Assembly: GCF_000750955.1 (NCBI RefSeq)
Contig: NZ_CCEJ010000001.1
Span: forward strand, 360,197 to 424,196
DNA from: Criblamydia sequanensis CRIB-18
Lineage (GTDB): Bacteria; Chlamydiota; Chlamydiia; Chlamydiales; Criblamydiaceae
Length of the DNA stretch: 64,000 nt
Direction of reading: 5' to 3'
The notes beneath the pieces are model-generated. The model was not told where the DNA came from. It made no database searches and worked only from the letters and a program-made list of their open reading frames with translations. Position 1 is the first letter of the stretch. Each line of letters opens with the position of its first letter. Below, piece after piece: positions 25,577 to 34,424 of this stretch. The position numbers and the translations under genes were made by a program.

Positions 25577-25608
25577 ACCAAAAATTCCTTTCACGTTACA
25601 AATTCATA

Positions 25609-25643
25609 AAAAAAAACCGCACTTTAAAGGTGCGGTTTTTTTT
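25609..25643. terminator. terminator hairpin 2 of the brnQ leader
   Basis: CCGCAC (25617-25622) pairs with GTGCGG (25630-25635), with A- and T-runs on both sides, so it can work in either direction. It lies just before the brnQ ribosome binding site on the minus strand. Confidence 0.65.
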
Positions 25644-25650
25644 CGAGGCG

Positions 25651-25679
25651 AAAAAAAAAGCCGCAACTTAAGCGGCTTT
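25651..25679 (-). terminator. terminator hairpin 1 of the brnQ leader
   Basis: AAGCCGC (25658-25664) pairs with GCGGCTT (25672-25678). On the minus strand the stem is followed by nine T residues, so it is a good intrinsic terminator for a transcript entering from 25790. Confidence 0.7.
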
Positions 25680-25850
25680 AAGATCAACCGATAAAGAAAA
25701 TCGATCACATCCGTCCCGCTTGGCTCTTGCGAGTCATAATAATTCGGATACGAATGTCATTTCGATTTAATTTATTCATAATTATAAAAAATATTTAATA
25801 ATTTTATTTATTGTATACCGATAAGATCTTTTATTTCTAGCCTAAAAATG

Positions 25851-26219
25851 CTAAGCCCCTGTTCTTAAGAGAAAAATAAAACTTCTAATTTTAACATCAT
25901 CAAGATTTTTTAAATCAAAACAGAGCCTTGTGAAGGCATTTGATTGTATTTCTAAAGCATTCTTCGGGTTTAAGACTGAGTAAAGCGAGCAAAAGCTAGC
26001 GGTTAAGTTATAGAGGGCTTTTCCAAAAGAGTGGCTAGTTTCATCTGATAAAAATTTAATTTGACAAACTGTTAAAAGAGTGGCCAGTCCGAATAATATG
26101 GACCTTGCTAATGAACCAATGGTGTTAAGGATGTTTTGGGGAAAAGAAACAAGAGATAGGGTCGCCGTTTCAAATGTCCCGTAAAAAACGGGTGGGTAAG
26201 ATGAATCTATAGGAAACAT
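25851..26219 (-). CDS. small hypothetical hydrophobic protein
   Basis: A 122-residue protein I do not recognise. A hydrophobic stretch at about 18-55 (FPQNILNTIGSLARSILFGL and following) may form a hairpin of two membrane helices. The remainder is a mixed polar region with NPKNALEIQ. An AAGGAGAG site lies 4 bases before the ATG, a strong signal that the gene is translated. Two close hydrophobic segments recall inclusion-membrane proteins of chlamydiae, but with no further support. Confidence 0.55.
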   Translation of the reverse strand: MFPIDSSYPPVFYGTFETATLSLVSFPQNILNTIGSLARSILFGLATLLTVCQIKFLSDETSHSFGKALYNLTASFCSLYSVLNPKNALEIQSNAFTRLCFDLKNLDDVKIRSFIFLLRTGA

Positions 26220-26257
26220 AGTACTCTCCTTGTTTGAAGGTTAAATAAGGCACTTTA

Positions 26258-26702
26258 AAATCTTTAGAGGTTAGTTTTTTTACAGGCTTCTCATTCTCCG
26301 TAAGGACTGAACTTTTACGTTCATAAATCGGCATAATTGAGGGGAGGGCAGCCAGTTAAAAGTGTCTTTAGGCTTCTCTTTTTGAATGAGGATGTCAAGG
26401 GAGCCGTCTTCATTAAATTTTAGGTCCTCACTATCCGAAAATGGCCTATCGACTATAGGAATTTTCAGAACTTTCAAAACGAGAGGTTCTTTCGAAAGGT
26501 CTTTGAGGGGGGCTTTTCGAGAAGTTGGATGATTCGTTTTCGTCCTCACCTCATTTGTCGCATCCTTAAGGGCAAGAGGATAGCCATAAATGGTGGTTTC
26601 CTCGATCAAATCTTCTTTATTCTGGTTTAAGTTAGCAAATAAAAGCCCGCTTCCAAAGATAGCCATAAAAATAACAAAAACCCAAAGACTTTTCATAGAC
26701 AT
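26258..26702 (-). pseudogene. DUF1254/DUF1214 protein remnant with internal deletion
   Basis: The frame from 26702 to 26280 begins with a signal-like segment and ETTIYGYPLALKDATNEVR, the start of DUF1254. It then passes directly into LKFNEDGSLDILIQ and NWLPSP, which belong to the end of DUF1214. Complete family members have more than 400 residues, so about 300 codons are missing. Near the end the frame shifts: another frame encodes MPIYERKSSVL and NEKPVKKL, which fit the expected C-terminus better. A deletion plus a frameshift indicate a dead gene. The start ATG sits in a perfect palindrome. Confidence 0.7.
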
Positions 26703-26716
26703 AGGGTACCCTATGT
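26699..26716. repeat. perfect 18-base palindrome at a pseudogene start
   Basis: ACATAGGGTACCCTATGT is self-complementary over all 18 bases and covers the ATG of the DUF1254 remnant. It could be an old operator. Confidence 0.4.
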
Positions 26717-26905
26717 ATTTGAAATGTATAAAAAAATTTGCACAAGATCAGCCCATTTTTCCAATCAAAAGCGAGTTTCGAAAGAAGTCTATTCAATTTA
26801 GCTCGGATTCCAGATTAAGAGGAATGAGAGTCATTTTACCTATGAAATGTGTAATAGATTATTTTATAAATTCTTGCAACTAAGATAAAAATTGAAGGAG
26901 TTTTG

Positions 26906-27748
26906 TTAGTTCGTAAAAATTAATTTCCAAACTTTAAATAAGGCTTTCAAGCGTTTTTCAATAGTTATTTCAGGGTTTCGATAAAGGGCAAGAATTCGAT
27001 ATTTTGATGCCTTAGGCTGGTCTGAAACGGGGAATAAATTAGATCTTAGGGTTAAGAAACAGGGGAGAAAACCGATTTCTTTTGAGTCTTTACAAATATC
27101 ATAGATTAAAGACCAGCTAGGAAGCCTTGACTTTATGGGTAAGGGGGCATTATGGAACTCTTGCCATTTTTGTTGAAAACTTAAAACTTCCATTTGATCT
27201 TCAGGGATAAGGACGGGGTCATGTTTTGCATTTTTATTTGCTGAATAGAGTTGAAAGGAAGTGATGCCAAGCTCCTCTGCCGTAACACCTTCCCAGAGGG
27301 CATTATCTAAGCAAATCGCAACATCTGACTCACCCTGAAGAAGAGATCTATAGGCATGGTCCGGGCGCATTAATTTTAGTTCGATCTTATCTAAAACAAT
27401 TGCTGAAGGGATTAAAACTCTTGCAAGTGCTTGTGTGGTTGCTACTCGTATAGGGGCTTTTTCTTTTTTTGCCACTATTTCCTTAAGATTTTTTAGCCAG
27501 GATTCAGCTTTCGGAAGAAGAAGCTCACCTTCTTTTGTAAGCTTGAATTGTCTTTTTTCATGCTTGCAAAGAAGCCTTCCGAAGGCAAATTCAACCCTTT
27601 GAATCACAGCGCTTGCAGCACTTTGGCTTAAGTAATGGAGTTTCGCAGCTTTCCCTAAACTCTTTAAACGAGCCGCCGTGATAAAAAGCTCTAGATCTGC
27701 GATTCTTAAGTTTTTAAGAGAGTTGGTTTCTTGATCTAACTTTTTCAT
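26906..27748 (-). CDS. LysR-family transcriptional regulator
   Basis: A 280-residue regulator. Residues 15-75 form the LysR winged helix-turn-helix (ADLELFITAARLKSLGKAAK, LSQSAASAVIQRVE); the effector-binding half follows (IRVATTQALARVLIPS, then GESDVAICLDNALWEG). It is divergent from the NTT nucleotide transporter across 100 bases, and a dyad of the LysR type lies in between, so it probably controls that transporter and itself. The effector is unknown; a nucleotide or its precursor is a reasonable guess. Confidence 0.85.
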   Translation of the reverse strand: MKKLDQETNSLKNLRIADLELFITAARLKSLGKAAKLHYLSQSAASAVIQRVEFAFGRLLCKHEKRQFKLTKEGELLLPKAESWLKNLKEIVAKKEKAPIRVATTQALARVLIPSAIVLDKIELKLMRPDHAYRSLLQGESDVAICLDNALWEGVTAEELGITSFQLYSANKNAKHDPVLIPEDQMEVLSFQQKWQEFHNAPLPIKSRLPSWSLIYDICKDSKEIGFLPCFLTLRSNLFPVSDQPKASKYRILALYRNPEITIEKRLKALFKVWKLIFTN

Positions 27749-27760
27749 ATATCATTTTTA

Positions 27761-27786
27761 TCGATATTAAAATTCAATTATATCGA
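27761..27786. promoter_or_regulatory. LysR-type operator dyad before the NTT gene
   Basis: TCGATAT (27761-27767) and ATATCGA (27780-27786) form an inverted repeat with a 12-base spacer. A TATAAT at 27811-27816 could be the -10 box of the transporter gene, which places the dyad at about -60 to -36, where LysR activators normally bind. Confidence 0.5.
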
Positions 27787-27848
27787 CAATACAAATAAAA
27801 ACAAAGGAAATATAATCAGCGGTCAACCTATATAGGAGATCCTTTTTT

Positions 27849-29249
27849 ATGAATTCCTTCGTATCGATTCTTCAATGGCTTTGCCGTTTTAATTTCGGAA
27901 ATTTTGAAAAAGAAGAATTTAAAAAATTTCTAAGGCTGGGGCTGATTTTTGGTCTTATTATAGGAGTCTATTGGACTTTAAGACCTTTAAAAGACGCTAT
28001 CTTTATTCAGTTGGTAGATAAGATGCAACTGCCCTTCGCAAAAACTTTTTCAGTTCTCGCATTAATACCGCTTGTTATGGTTTACACAAGGTTAATCGAT
28101 AAGTTTTCAAAAGAAAGAATGCTGATCCTTTTGCCTTCATTTTATGGAGTGATGATCTTTGGATTCAGCCTCCTTATGTTATGGCTTCAAATGCCTAAAG
28201 AACAATTCTTAAGCCTGTCTTTAACTTTTAAAGTTTTTGCGAGAATAACAGGCTATTTCTGGTATTTATTTGTTGAAAGTTTCGGATCCCTCGTCGTGGC
28301 TTTATTTTGGGCCTTTTCAACCAACATCACAAACCCTAATGCAGCTAAGAAGGGATTTCCCTTAATTGTAGCTTTAGGTCAGTTGGGAGGGGTAATTTTG
28401 CCATATAATATAGGTGGGCTCCCTCATCGATTGCAGCTATCGACAGATGCTTTATCTCTATTTATTCTATCCCTTCTTGTTTTCGCTTTGATTCCGCTTG
28501 TTCGTCATTTTTTCAAAGCCACTCCAAAAGAACTCTTTGATTCCTTCGGCTTGGAAAAAAAAGAAAATGACCAAAAAGAAAAGTCTGAACCCGGGTTTTT
28601 AGAAGGGCTTAAATTGGTTGCCAAGCATCGTTACCTGCTAGGGTTATTTTTTGTAAATTTTATCTATGAATTTATTGTGACCTTATTTGACTTTAACTTC
28701 AAAATTGCCGCTGCAAGCACGTTTACGGGGGTGGCCCTTAGCAATTACTTAAGCCTCTACGGATCGTCTGTGAACTTGATATCTTTATTATGTTTACTTT
28801 TTGGCATTAGCAATATCACAAGATTTTTAGGCGTTGGAGCAGCGCTTTGCTTGATGCCGATGATTGTAGGATTTGCATTGTTCGGTTTTTTGACAATTGA
28901 CAGCTTGAATTTTCTTTTCATGCTCATGGTTGGTTCCAAAGCTATCAATTACGCCTTAAATGGCCCGGCTTTGAAACAATTATATATTCCAACCACCTCT
29001 CAAGTCCGTTTCCAAGCGGGGGCTTGGATTGAGACTTTTGGTTCCAGGGCTTCTAAGGAAGCAGGCTCTTTATTCAATATTCTTTTGACCCCCCTTCAGG
29101 CCAATTTTGGACAAGTTCTTGGCAAATCGTATTATTTAATGCTCTCAGGGTATCTTGGATTTCCTCTTTTATTGCTCTGGGCTTTTTTAGCTTTATTTTT
29201 GGGCCGTTCTTTTAAAAATGCGGTTCAAAGCAAGCAAATCATTTGCTAA
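27849..29249 (+). CDS. NTT/Tlc-family nucleotide (ATP/ADP) transporter
   Basis: A 466-residue membrane protein with 11-12 helices of the bacterial/plastid ATP:ADP translocase family. The N-terminal GVYWTLRPLKDAIF and the segments AKKGFPLIVALGQLGGVI, VGSKAINYALNGPALKQLYI and GAWIETFGSRASKEAGS are typical. Such proteins exchange host ATP for ADP or import nucleotides; the exact substrate cannot be read from sequence. TAGGAGA lies about 10 bases before the ATG. The divergent LysR gene probably regulates it. The presence of this family is the main reason for proposing a chlamydia-like intracellular organism. Confidence 0.9.
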   Translation: MNSFVSILQWLCRFNFGNFEKEEFKKFLRLGLIFGLIIGVYWTLRPLKDAIFIQLVDKMQLPFAKTFSVLALIPLVMVYTRLIDKFSKERMLILLPSFYGVMIFGFSLLMLWLQMPKEQFLSLSLTFKVFARITGYFWYLFVESFGSLVVALFWAFSTNITNPNAAKKGFPLIVALGQLGGVILPYNIGGLPHRLQLSTDALSLFILSLLVFALIPLVRHFFKATPKELFDSFGLEKKENDQKEKSEPGFLEGLKLVAKHRYLLGLFFVNFIYEFIVTLFDFNFKIAAASTFTGVALSNYLSLYGSSVNLISLLCLLFGISNITRFLGVGAALCLMPMIVGFALFGFLTIDSLNFLFMLMVGSKAINYALNGPALKQLYIPTTSQVRFQAGAWIETFGSRASKEAGSLFNILLTPLQANFGQVLGKSYYLMLSGYLGFPLLLLWAFLALFLGRSFKNAVQSKQIIC

Positions 29250-29252
29250 ATT

Positions 29253-29298
29253 AGAACCTCGAGCGGTTGGAATGCCCCTCGGGGTTCTTAGAATTTTT
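29253..29298 (+). terminator. intrinsic terminator of the NTT gene
   Basis: AGAACCTCGAG (29253-29263) pairs with CTCGGGGTTCT (29278-29288), 11 pairs with one T-G wobble, then TAGAATTTTT. It lies 4 bases after the stop codon. Confidence 0.7.
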
Positions 29299-29433
29299 CT
29301 TTACAGCAAAGATTGAAATTGATAACTTCAATAGCACTTTATATTTAAAAACGTCCGTTCAATTTTTTTCTTTACCTTCATAAGGTCCTTTTATGGCCTT
29401 ATATTTCGATTTTTACCAGATTTTAGAGTTTTT

Positions 29434-30417
29434 ATGAGCATCATTTCGGTTAAAGACCTTTATAAGGAATTTCATGTCCCCGTTAGAAAAAAAGGATTTT
29501 TAGGGTCTTTACGCTCTCTTTTTTCTCGTCAATCTCTAACTCGTGTAGCTATCAACCACGTTTCATTTGATGTCCATGAAGGGGAGCTTTTAGGGTATAT
29601 TGGGCCGAATGGAGCGGGAAAAAGCACAACTGTTAAGCTGCTTTCAGGAATTTTACTTCCAACTTCCGGCGAGGTAAAAATTCTTGGAAAAACCCCATGG
29701 GTGAATAGAGTTGAAACAGCCAGGCAAATTGGCGTTGTATTTGGTCAAAGAACGCAGCTTTGGTGGGATTTACCTGTCATTGAATCCTTTGACCTTTTAA
29801 GAGATATCTATCGGGTTTCAGATCAAAATTACAAAAAAATTCTAGATACTTTAACTTCAACGCTTGAGCTTTCGAAAATTTTAAACGTACCGGTTCGCCA
29901 GCTAAGTTTAGGTCAGAGAATGCGCTGCGACCTTGCAGCATCTCTTCTTCATTCTCCAAAGATTCTTTTCCTGGATGAGCCTACAATAGGTCTTGATGCG
30001 GTAAGTAAGCTTGCCGTTCGAGATTTCATAAAACATCTTAATAAAGAGCATAAAGTTACTGTTCTTTTGACAACGCATGACATGGATGACATAGAGTCTT
30101 TATGCAAGCGTGTCTTGATTTTAAATGAAGGCCAAATTTTTCTTGATGGCCCTCTTTCGACCTTAAGAAAAAAAATGCTTCCCGAGCGCCATTTAATTGT
30201 AGATATGGATAAGGAAATCGAGGGGATTGAAATTGAGGGCGCAGAAGTATTTAAAAGGGAAGGGCATAGACTCTACATCCGGTTTAATCCGGATGTTATT
30301 TCAACCCCTAAGCTCATTTCTGAAATTACTGGAAAGCATGCTATCCATGACCTTTATGTTGAAAACCCGCCAATTGAGGAGATCATAGCAAAATTTTACC
30401 GGGATGCTAATCTATGA
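29434..30417 (+). CDS. ABC-2 exporter ATP-binding protein
   Basis: A 327-residue ATPase of an ABC-2-type exporter. It has Walker A (GPNGAGKST), a Q-loop region (VVFGQRTQLWW), the signature RQLSLGQRMR, Walker B (ILFLDEPTIGLD) and the switch histidine (LTTHDMDD). The C-terminal 80 residues are the extension seen in the group that pairs with DUF990-type permeases. It overlaps the first permease gene by 4 bases (ATGA at 30414). The cargo is unknown. Confidence 0.9.
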   Translation: MSIISVKDLYKEFHVPVRKKGFLGSLRSLFSRQSLTRVAINHVSFDVHEGELLGYIGPNGAGKSTTVKLLSGILLPTSGEVKILGKTPWVNRVETARQIGVVFGQRTQLWWDLPVIESFDLLRDIYRVSDQNYKKILDTLTSTLELSKILNVPVRQLSLGQRMRCDLAASLLHSPKILFLDEPTIGLDAVSKLAVRDFIKHLNKEHKVTVLLTTHDMDDIESLCKRVLILNEGQIFLDGPLSTLRKKMLPERHLIVDMDKEIEGIEIEGAEVFKREGHRLYIRFNPDVISTPKLISEITGKHAIHDLYVENPPIEEIIAKFYRDANL

Positions 30418-31205
30418 GTCCCTATATTGCCCTCTTTAATGCCAGGCTCTTAACTTTAATTCAGTATAGAGTAGCCGCCTTTGCAGGTTTTCTAACCCAA
30501 ATTTTTTGGGGTTTAATCAAGACAATGATTCTGACTGCTTTTTTTTTGGAAGCCAAAGGCCCTGAACCGATTACGCTAATGCAAGGGATTACATTCATTT
30601 GGCTTGGCCAGGGTTTTTTGCAATTACTTCCCTGGAATATAGATAAGGAAATAGAATCGGATATTCGAAGCGGCAATGTGGCTTATGAGCTTGTAAGACC
30701 TTTGGATTTATACAGCCTATGGTTTGCAAGAGCTTTAGCTATGAGAGTTGTTCTAACTTTAATGAGAAGCCCTTTTCTTTTATTGATAGCTTTTCTATTC
30801 TTTGGTTTGCCGCTGCCAGATTCTTTCTTGTCAGGTCTTGCATTTCTTGGATCGCTTTGCCTTGCAGCGCTTCTCTCTTCAGCGATTACAACGCTTGTTC
30901 ATATCACTTTATTTTGGACCCTTTCCGGAGAGGGTATTTTAAGGCTTCTGCCTCACTTTACCATTGTTTTAAGCGGGCTTGTCGTTCCATTGCCTTTATT
31001 TCCTGAGTGGATGAAACCGGTTATCAATAGTCAGCCCTTTAGAGGCATTATTGATATTCCCTCGCGTATCTATACCGGAGTCATTCCTGCAAGTGAAGTG
31101 CTTTTTTATTACGCTTTCCAAGCCTTTTGGATTCTATCTCTTGTTCTTCTTGGAAAGTTTTTAATCGGACGCGCTTTAAAGAAAGTCGTCATACAAGGCG
31201 GTTGA
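30414..31205 (+). CDS. ABC-2 permease 1 (ABC2_membrane_6-like)
   Basis: A 263-residue inner-membrane protein with about six helices. GNVAYELVRPLDLYSLWFAR and the PLPLFPEWMKPVINSQPFRG stretch are typical of DUF990/ABC2_membrane_6 permeases, which work as heterodimers with the next gene product. It starts inside the stop codon of the ATPase gene and ends 3 bases before the second permease. The membrane pair plus one ATPase form an exporter of unknown substrate. Confidence 0.85.
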   Translation: MSPYIALFNARLLTLIQYRVAAFAGFLTQIFWGLIKTMILTAFFLEAKGPEPITLMQGITFIWLGQGFLQLLPWNIDKEIESDIRSGNVAYELVRPLDLYSLWFARALAMRVVLTLMRSPFLLLIAFLFFGLPLPDSFLSGLAFLGSLCLAALLSSAITTLVHITLFWTLSGEGILRLLPHFTIVLSGLVVPLPLFPEWMKPVINSQPFRGIIDIPSRIYTGVIPASEVLFYYAFQAFWILSLVLLGKFLIGRALKKVVIQGG

Positions 31206-31208
31206 ACA

Positions 31209-32006
31209 GTGTTTTTAGAAAAGACCCGATTATATTTCAAGCTTGTTTCAATTTCATTTAGGTCTCAAATGCAGCATAAAGCTTCTTTTTTTATGCTAGC
31301 CATAGCCCATTTTCTTTCCACGTTCGTTGAAATATTCGGCATATGGGTTCTCTTTGATAGGTTTAAGAGTCTGGGAGGCTGGACTTTGGCTGAAATGTCT
31401 CTAATATATGGGGTCATGCATATGGGTTTTGCAACGGCTGAAGCTTTTGCAAGAGGTTTTGACACTTTCAGCACTCTTGTAAAAAAAGGGGATTTTGATC
31501 GAATTTTACTAAGACCTCTTGGAACCCTCTTTCAGATAGCTACAAGGGATGTCCAAATGATGCGGATCGGAAGGTTTTTACAAGGGTTGGCTGTTCTTTC
31601 GTGGGGATTTTGGCAGCTAGATCTGTCTTTCTTTTCGTCTGCTTCACTTGTTGTTTTATTTGCCACAATTGGAACGACAGCTCTTTTCTACGGGCTATTT
31701 GTCATTCAAGCGACTTTGTCATTTTGGACAACTGAAACTCTTGAACTCATGAATATCACGACCTATGGCGGCATGGAAACCGGGCAATATCCGATAAATA
31801 TTTACAACACCCCGTTCCGCCTTTTTTTTACTTTTATTATACCTTTGGCGGCCGTCGGCTATTACCCCATCTTGGCGGCTCTTAGACTAGAGGGGATTTA
31901 CTTTTGGTTTGGCGCTATGGCTCCAATTGCCGGTATCGCATTCCTTTTATTTGCCATAAAACTTTGGGATTTTGGTGTAACACGCTATCGATCGACAGGA
32001 AACTAG
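31209..32006 (+). CDS. ABC-2 permease 2
   Basis: A 265-residue inner-membrane partner of the preceding permease, with about six helices and the family block KGDFDRILLRPLGTLFQIATR. The C-terminal half has PINIYNTPFRLFFTFIIPLA and VGYYP, also typical. The start is GTG at 31209, 3 bases after the upstream stop, so the three genes are one operon. No terminator is obvious before the oxidoreductase gene at 32086. Confidence 0.85.
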   Translation: MFLEKTRLYFKLVSISFRSQMQHKASFFMLAIAHFLSTFVEIFGIWVLFDRFKSLGGWTLAEMSLIYGVMHMGFATAEAFARGFDTFSTLVKKGDFDRILLRPLGTLFQIATRDVQMMRIGRFLQGLAVLSWGFWQLDLSFFSSASLVVLFATIGTTALFYGLFVIQATLSFWTTETLELMNITTYGGMETGQYPINIYNTPFRLFFTFIIPLAAVGYYPILAALRLEGIYFWFGAMAPIAGIAFLLFAIKLWDFGVTRYRSTGN

Positions 32007-32085
32007 AACCTTACAATTTGCTTGAAATCCTAATCTATGCTATGAAAAATTTTTTATAAAAAATGATTCATCCCCAAGATTAATA

Positions 32086-33222
32086 ATGAGCGACAAAAAT
32101 CAAAAAACAAGAATTTGCATAGCTGGCGCCGATCATGACAGAGAAGTTCCGGAAATCGACCTTTTAAGCCCCTTAAAGATACGAGGAGTGACTTTTAGAA
32201 ATCGCATCGGGATGTCCCCTATGTGTCAATATAGCGCAAAAGATGGCTATGCAAGTGATTGGCATCTTGTAAATGTGGGCTCAAGGGCTGTTGGCGGGGA
32301 CGCTCTTTCTATGGTTGAAGCGACTGCCGTCACAAAAATAGGGCGTATTTCTCCCGGGGATCTTGGGATTTGGGAAGACGGCCACATTGAGATGCTCTCC
32401 CGAATTGCTGCATTCATAGAAAGTCAGGGGGCGGTTCCAGGCATTCAGCTTGCCCACGCGGGGCGAAAAGCGAGTGTCGAAGTTCCATGGAAAGGCGGTC
32501 AAAGATTAGGCCTGAAAGAAGGCGGTTGGGATACTATTGCCCCAAGTGCCATACCTTTTAATGAAGGGGATCCACTCCCTAAGGCGCTTGATGAAAAAGA
32601 AATCTTAGGACTCATACATGATTTTAAGGAAGGCTGTAAAAGAGCTTTAAAAGCAGGTTTTAAAGTGATTGAAATTCACGCCGCCCATGGGTATTTGCTT
32701 CATGAGTTTCTCTCGCCTTTAAGCAATAAAAGAGCCGATGCTTATGGCGGAAGTTTAGAAAACAGGATGCGGCTTCTTTTACAGATAGCACAAGAGTTTA
32801 GGCGTCTAATTGGAGATGAGCTCTGTCTTTTTGTGCGTATTTCTGCGACTGACTGGGTTGAAAAAGGATGGGACGTTGAAGAGGCCATTATTTTAGCTAA
32901 ACATTTAAAGGCAATAGGGGTGGACCTTATAGATGTCTCCACAGGCGGCATGGTTCCAAAAGCGTCAATTCCAGTCGCAAAAGGCTACCAAGTTCCTTTT
33001 GCCAAGCAAATTCGAGAAAATGCCGGAATTAAAACGGCGGCCGTCGGCCTTATTACAGACCCTTTGCAGGCCAATGAAATTATAACGGGGGGGGATGCCG
33101 ACTTTGTGTTTTTAGGCCGTGAGTTTTTAAGAGAGCCCTATTGGGCCTTAAAAGCAGAACTAGAGTTAGGGGCGCAATCTAATTGGCCCCTTCAATATGG
33201 CTATGCGGTCAAGAGACGTTAA
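32086..33222 (+). CDS. Old Yellow Enzyme family NADH:flavin oxidoreductase (YqjM-like)
   Basis: A 378-residue FMN-dependent TIM-barrel enzyme. It has the redox-tuning cysteine in SPMCQYSAKDG (C47), a substrate-binding HAAHGYLLHEFLSPLSNKR with the paired histidine residues, the YGGSLENRMR stretch and the phosphate-binding end GDADFVFLGREFLREP. The cysteine in MCQYS places it with the YqjM-type ene reductases. About 20 extra residues precede the usual N-terminus. It reduces activated alkenes using NAD(P)H; the natural substrate is unknown. Its stop overlaps the convergent phosphatase gene by 4 bases. Confidence 0.9.
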   Translation: MSDKNQKTRICIAGADHDREVPEIDLLSPLKIRGVTFRNRIGMSPMCQYSAKDGYASDWHLVNVGSRAVGGDALSMVEATAVTKIGRISPGDLGIWEDGHIEMLSRIAAFIESQGAVPGIQLAHAGRKASVEVPWKGGQRLGLKEGGWDTIAPSAIPFNEGDPLPKALDEKEILGLIHDFKEGCKRALKAGFKVIEIHAAHGYLLHEFLSPLSNKRADAYGGSLENRMRLLLQIAQEFRRLIGDELCLFVRISATDWVEKGWDVEEAIILAKHLKAIGVDLIDVSTGGMVPKASIPVAKGYQVPFAKQIRENAGIKTAAVGLITDPLQANEIITGGDADFVFLGREFLREPYWALKAELELGAQSNWPLQYGYAVKRR

Positions 33223-33737
33223 GGCTGCACCAATTTTCTAGCAGACCAATTGTCCTTTTCATCAAGTTGAAAATGTACCGGTACACAGTTATCAATTTTC
33301 CAGTCATGTTTGACTTTCATAAGGGAGCAAATGGCAAAGTGAATCCCGCCATGAGCTACAATGAGGACAGGACCTTCCTCCGAAAGAGCTAGATTTACAG
33401 CATGTCTTGCTCTTTCGACAAACTGCATCACGGCAGTTGAAAAATTAAGATTGGCCATTGTTTTCCAAACTTCGGGATGGCACTCTGCCAAGCCTTCTAT
33501 TTCTACTTGAGGAGAAGCTAAGTTGACACTGATAAGGTCCTTAGTTTCCCGAGCCCTAGTTAGAGGACTAAAGCAAATTGTTTTTATTGGAAGCTTTCTA
33601 ACTATTGGCTCTATGGCAAGAGCTTGGCTTTTTCCCGTTTCATTCAAGCAAATTTCAGAAGAATCAGAATAGACCCCTTTTAAGTTGTAATCGGTTTGTC
33701 CATGTCTTACGAAATAAAATTCTTTTTTTGTGATCAT
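33219..33737 (-). CDS. histidine phosphatase family protein
   Basis: A 172-residue phosphatase or phosphoglycerate-mutase-like enzyme. The catalytic histidine is H12 in FVRHGQTDYN, the arginine is in the LTRARET segment and the second histidine in VAHGGIHF. Its start overlaps the stop of the upstream Nudix gene by 4 bases (ATGA), so both are translated together. Proteins of this kind often dephosphorylate small metabolites; the substrate cannot be named. Confidence 0.85.
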   Translation of the reverse strand: MITKKEFYFVRHGQTDYNLKGVYSDSSEICLNETGKSQALAIEPIVRKLPIKTICFSPLTRARETKDLISVNLASPQVEIEGLAECHPEVWKTMANLNFSTAVMQFVERARHAVNLALSEEGPVLIVAHGGIHFAICSLMKVKHDWKIDNCVPVHFQLDEKDNWSARKLVQP

Positions 33738-34177
33738 TTTTGTAATTCCTTATAAAACTCTATTGCTTCAATGGCGCCGAGCATTAGAGGAAGCGTTGAG
33801 ATTTCTTCCAACGACAGCCATCGATAAGCTTGGTGTTCTTTTGAGAGATGAATTTCAGGCAATTCTGCAAGAGTTACCTCGAAGAGGTGATAAATGTAAT
33901 CGCACTTAGGTTTTCTCATAAATAAAAGATCTAAAGATCTTATAGAGTCTTTTGAATCGATTCGAATGCCGGTTTCTTCAAAGAGTTCCCGTTCCATCCC
34001 ATCTTCCGGCAATTCACCGTTTTCAAGTTTACCGGCGGGGACGCCATAGTGAAAAGCTTCCTCTTTTTCTTGGGAAAGCTGTAAAATTAAAATTTTATCT
34101 TCGTGTTTTACGTAAGCTGCTGTCACATAAACATGAGTTTTAAAGTCAGAAGGCTTTTTTCTAAAAACTTGAATCAT
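33734..34177 (-). CDS. Nudix hydrolase
   Basis: A 147-residue protein with a perfect Nudix box from G49 to I71 (GX5EX7REUXEEXGU; here GKLENGE, then RELFEETGI). It should hydrolyse a nucleoside-diphosphate-linked compound to release a monophosphate. The adjacent phosphatase gene overlaps it by 4 bases, suggesting a two-step breakdown, a combination that is common in housecleaning or cofactor recycling. The 247 bases upstream, up to 34424, hold no gene I can support. Confidence 0.85.
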   Translation of the reverse strand: MIQVFRKKPSDFKTHVYVTAAYVKHEDKILILQLSQEKEEAFHYGVPAGKLENGELPEDGMERELFEETGIRIDSKDSIRSLDLLFMRKPKCDYIYHLFEVTLAELPEIHLSKEHQAYRWLSLEEISTLPLMLGAIEAIEFYKELQK

Positions 34178-34424
34178 AAGGAACTAAAGTTAATTTTTTT
34201 AAAAATTTTATATTAAATCATTCCTTTAATTCAACAACTTTAATCGATGATAGCGGTCATCTCTTTTGTTTTTCAGAGGGCAATTATTTTTGATCCGTGT
34301 AATGTTTTCCGATTTCCGGGGAATTAAGTAGAAAAAATGGCATTCGTCATTGATAAGTTACCAAAAGCGTTACTTTCTTTTATAAGCAATTGCTATTTTA
34401 TGTTTGCCTAGAGGAAATTAGTTA

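Larger units (their letters stand above)
25600..25790 (-). promoter_or_regulatory. possible attenuator leader upstream of brnQ
   Basis: On the minus strand a -10-like TATAAT (25781-25786) is followed by a dyad ATTCG-CGAAT (25742-25755), a 24-codon reading frame (25705-25779) with four isoleucine codons close together, and then two hairpins each followed by a T run (25651-25678 and 25609-25635). This arrangement fits an attenuated leader or a small RNA. If the TATAAT is used, the start point may lie inside the reading frame, which would favour a small RNA. Confidence 0.4.

Noticed and set aside
29434-32006. ABC exporter as the missing motor of the adhesin export locus
   Set aside because: It is an ABC-2-type system with separate permeases, more than 7 kb away and with no HlyD/TolC partner; it is not of the type I secretion class.
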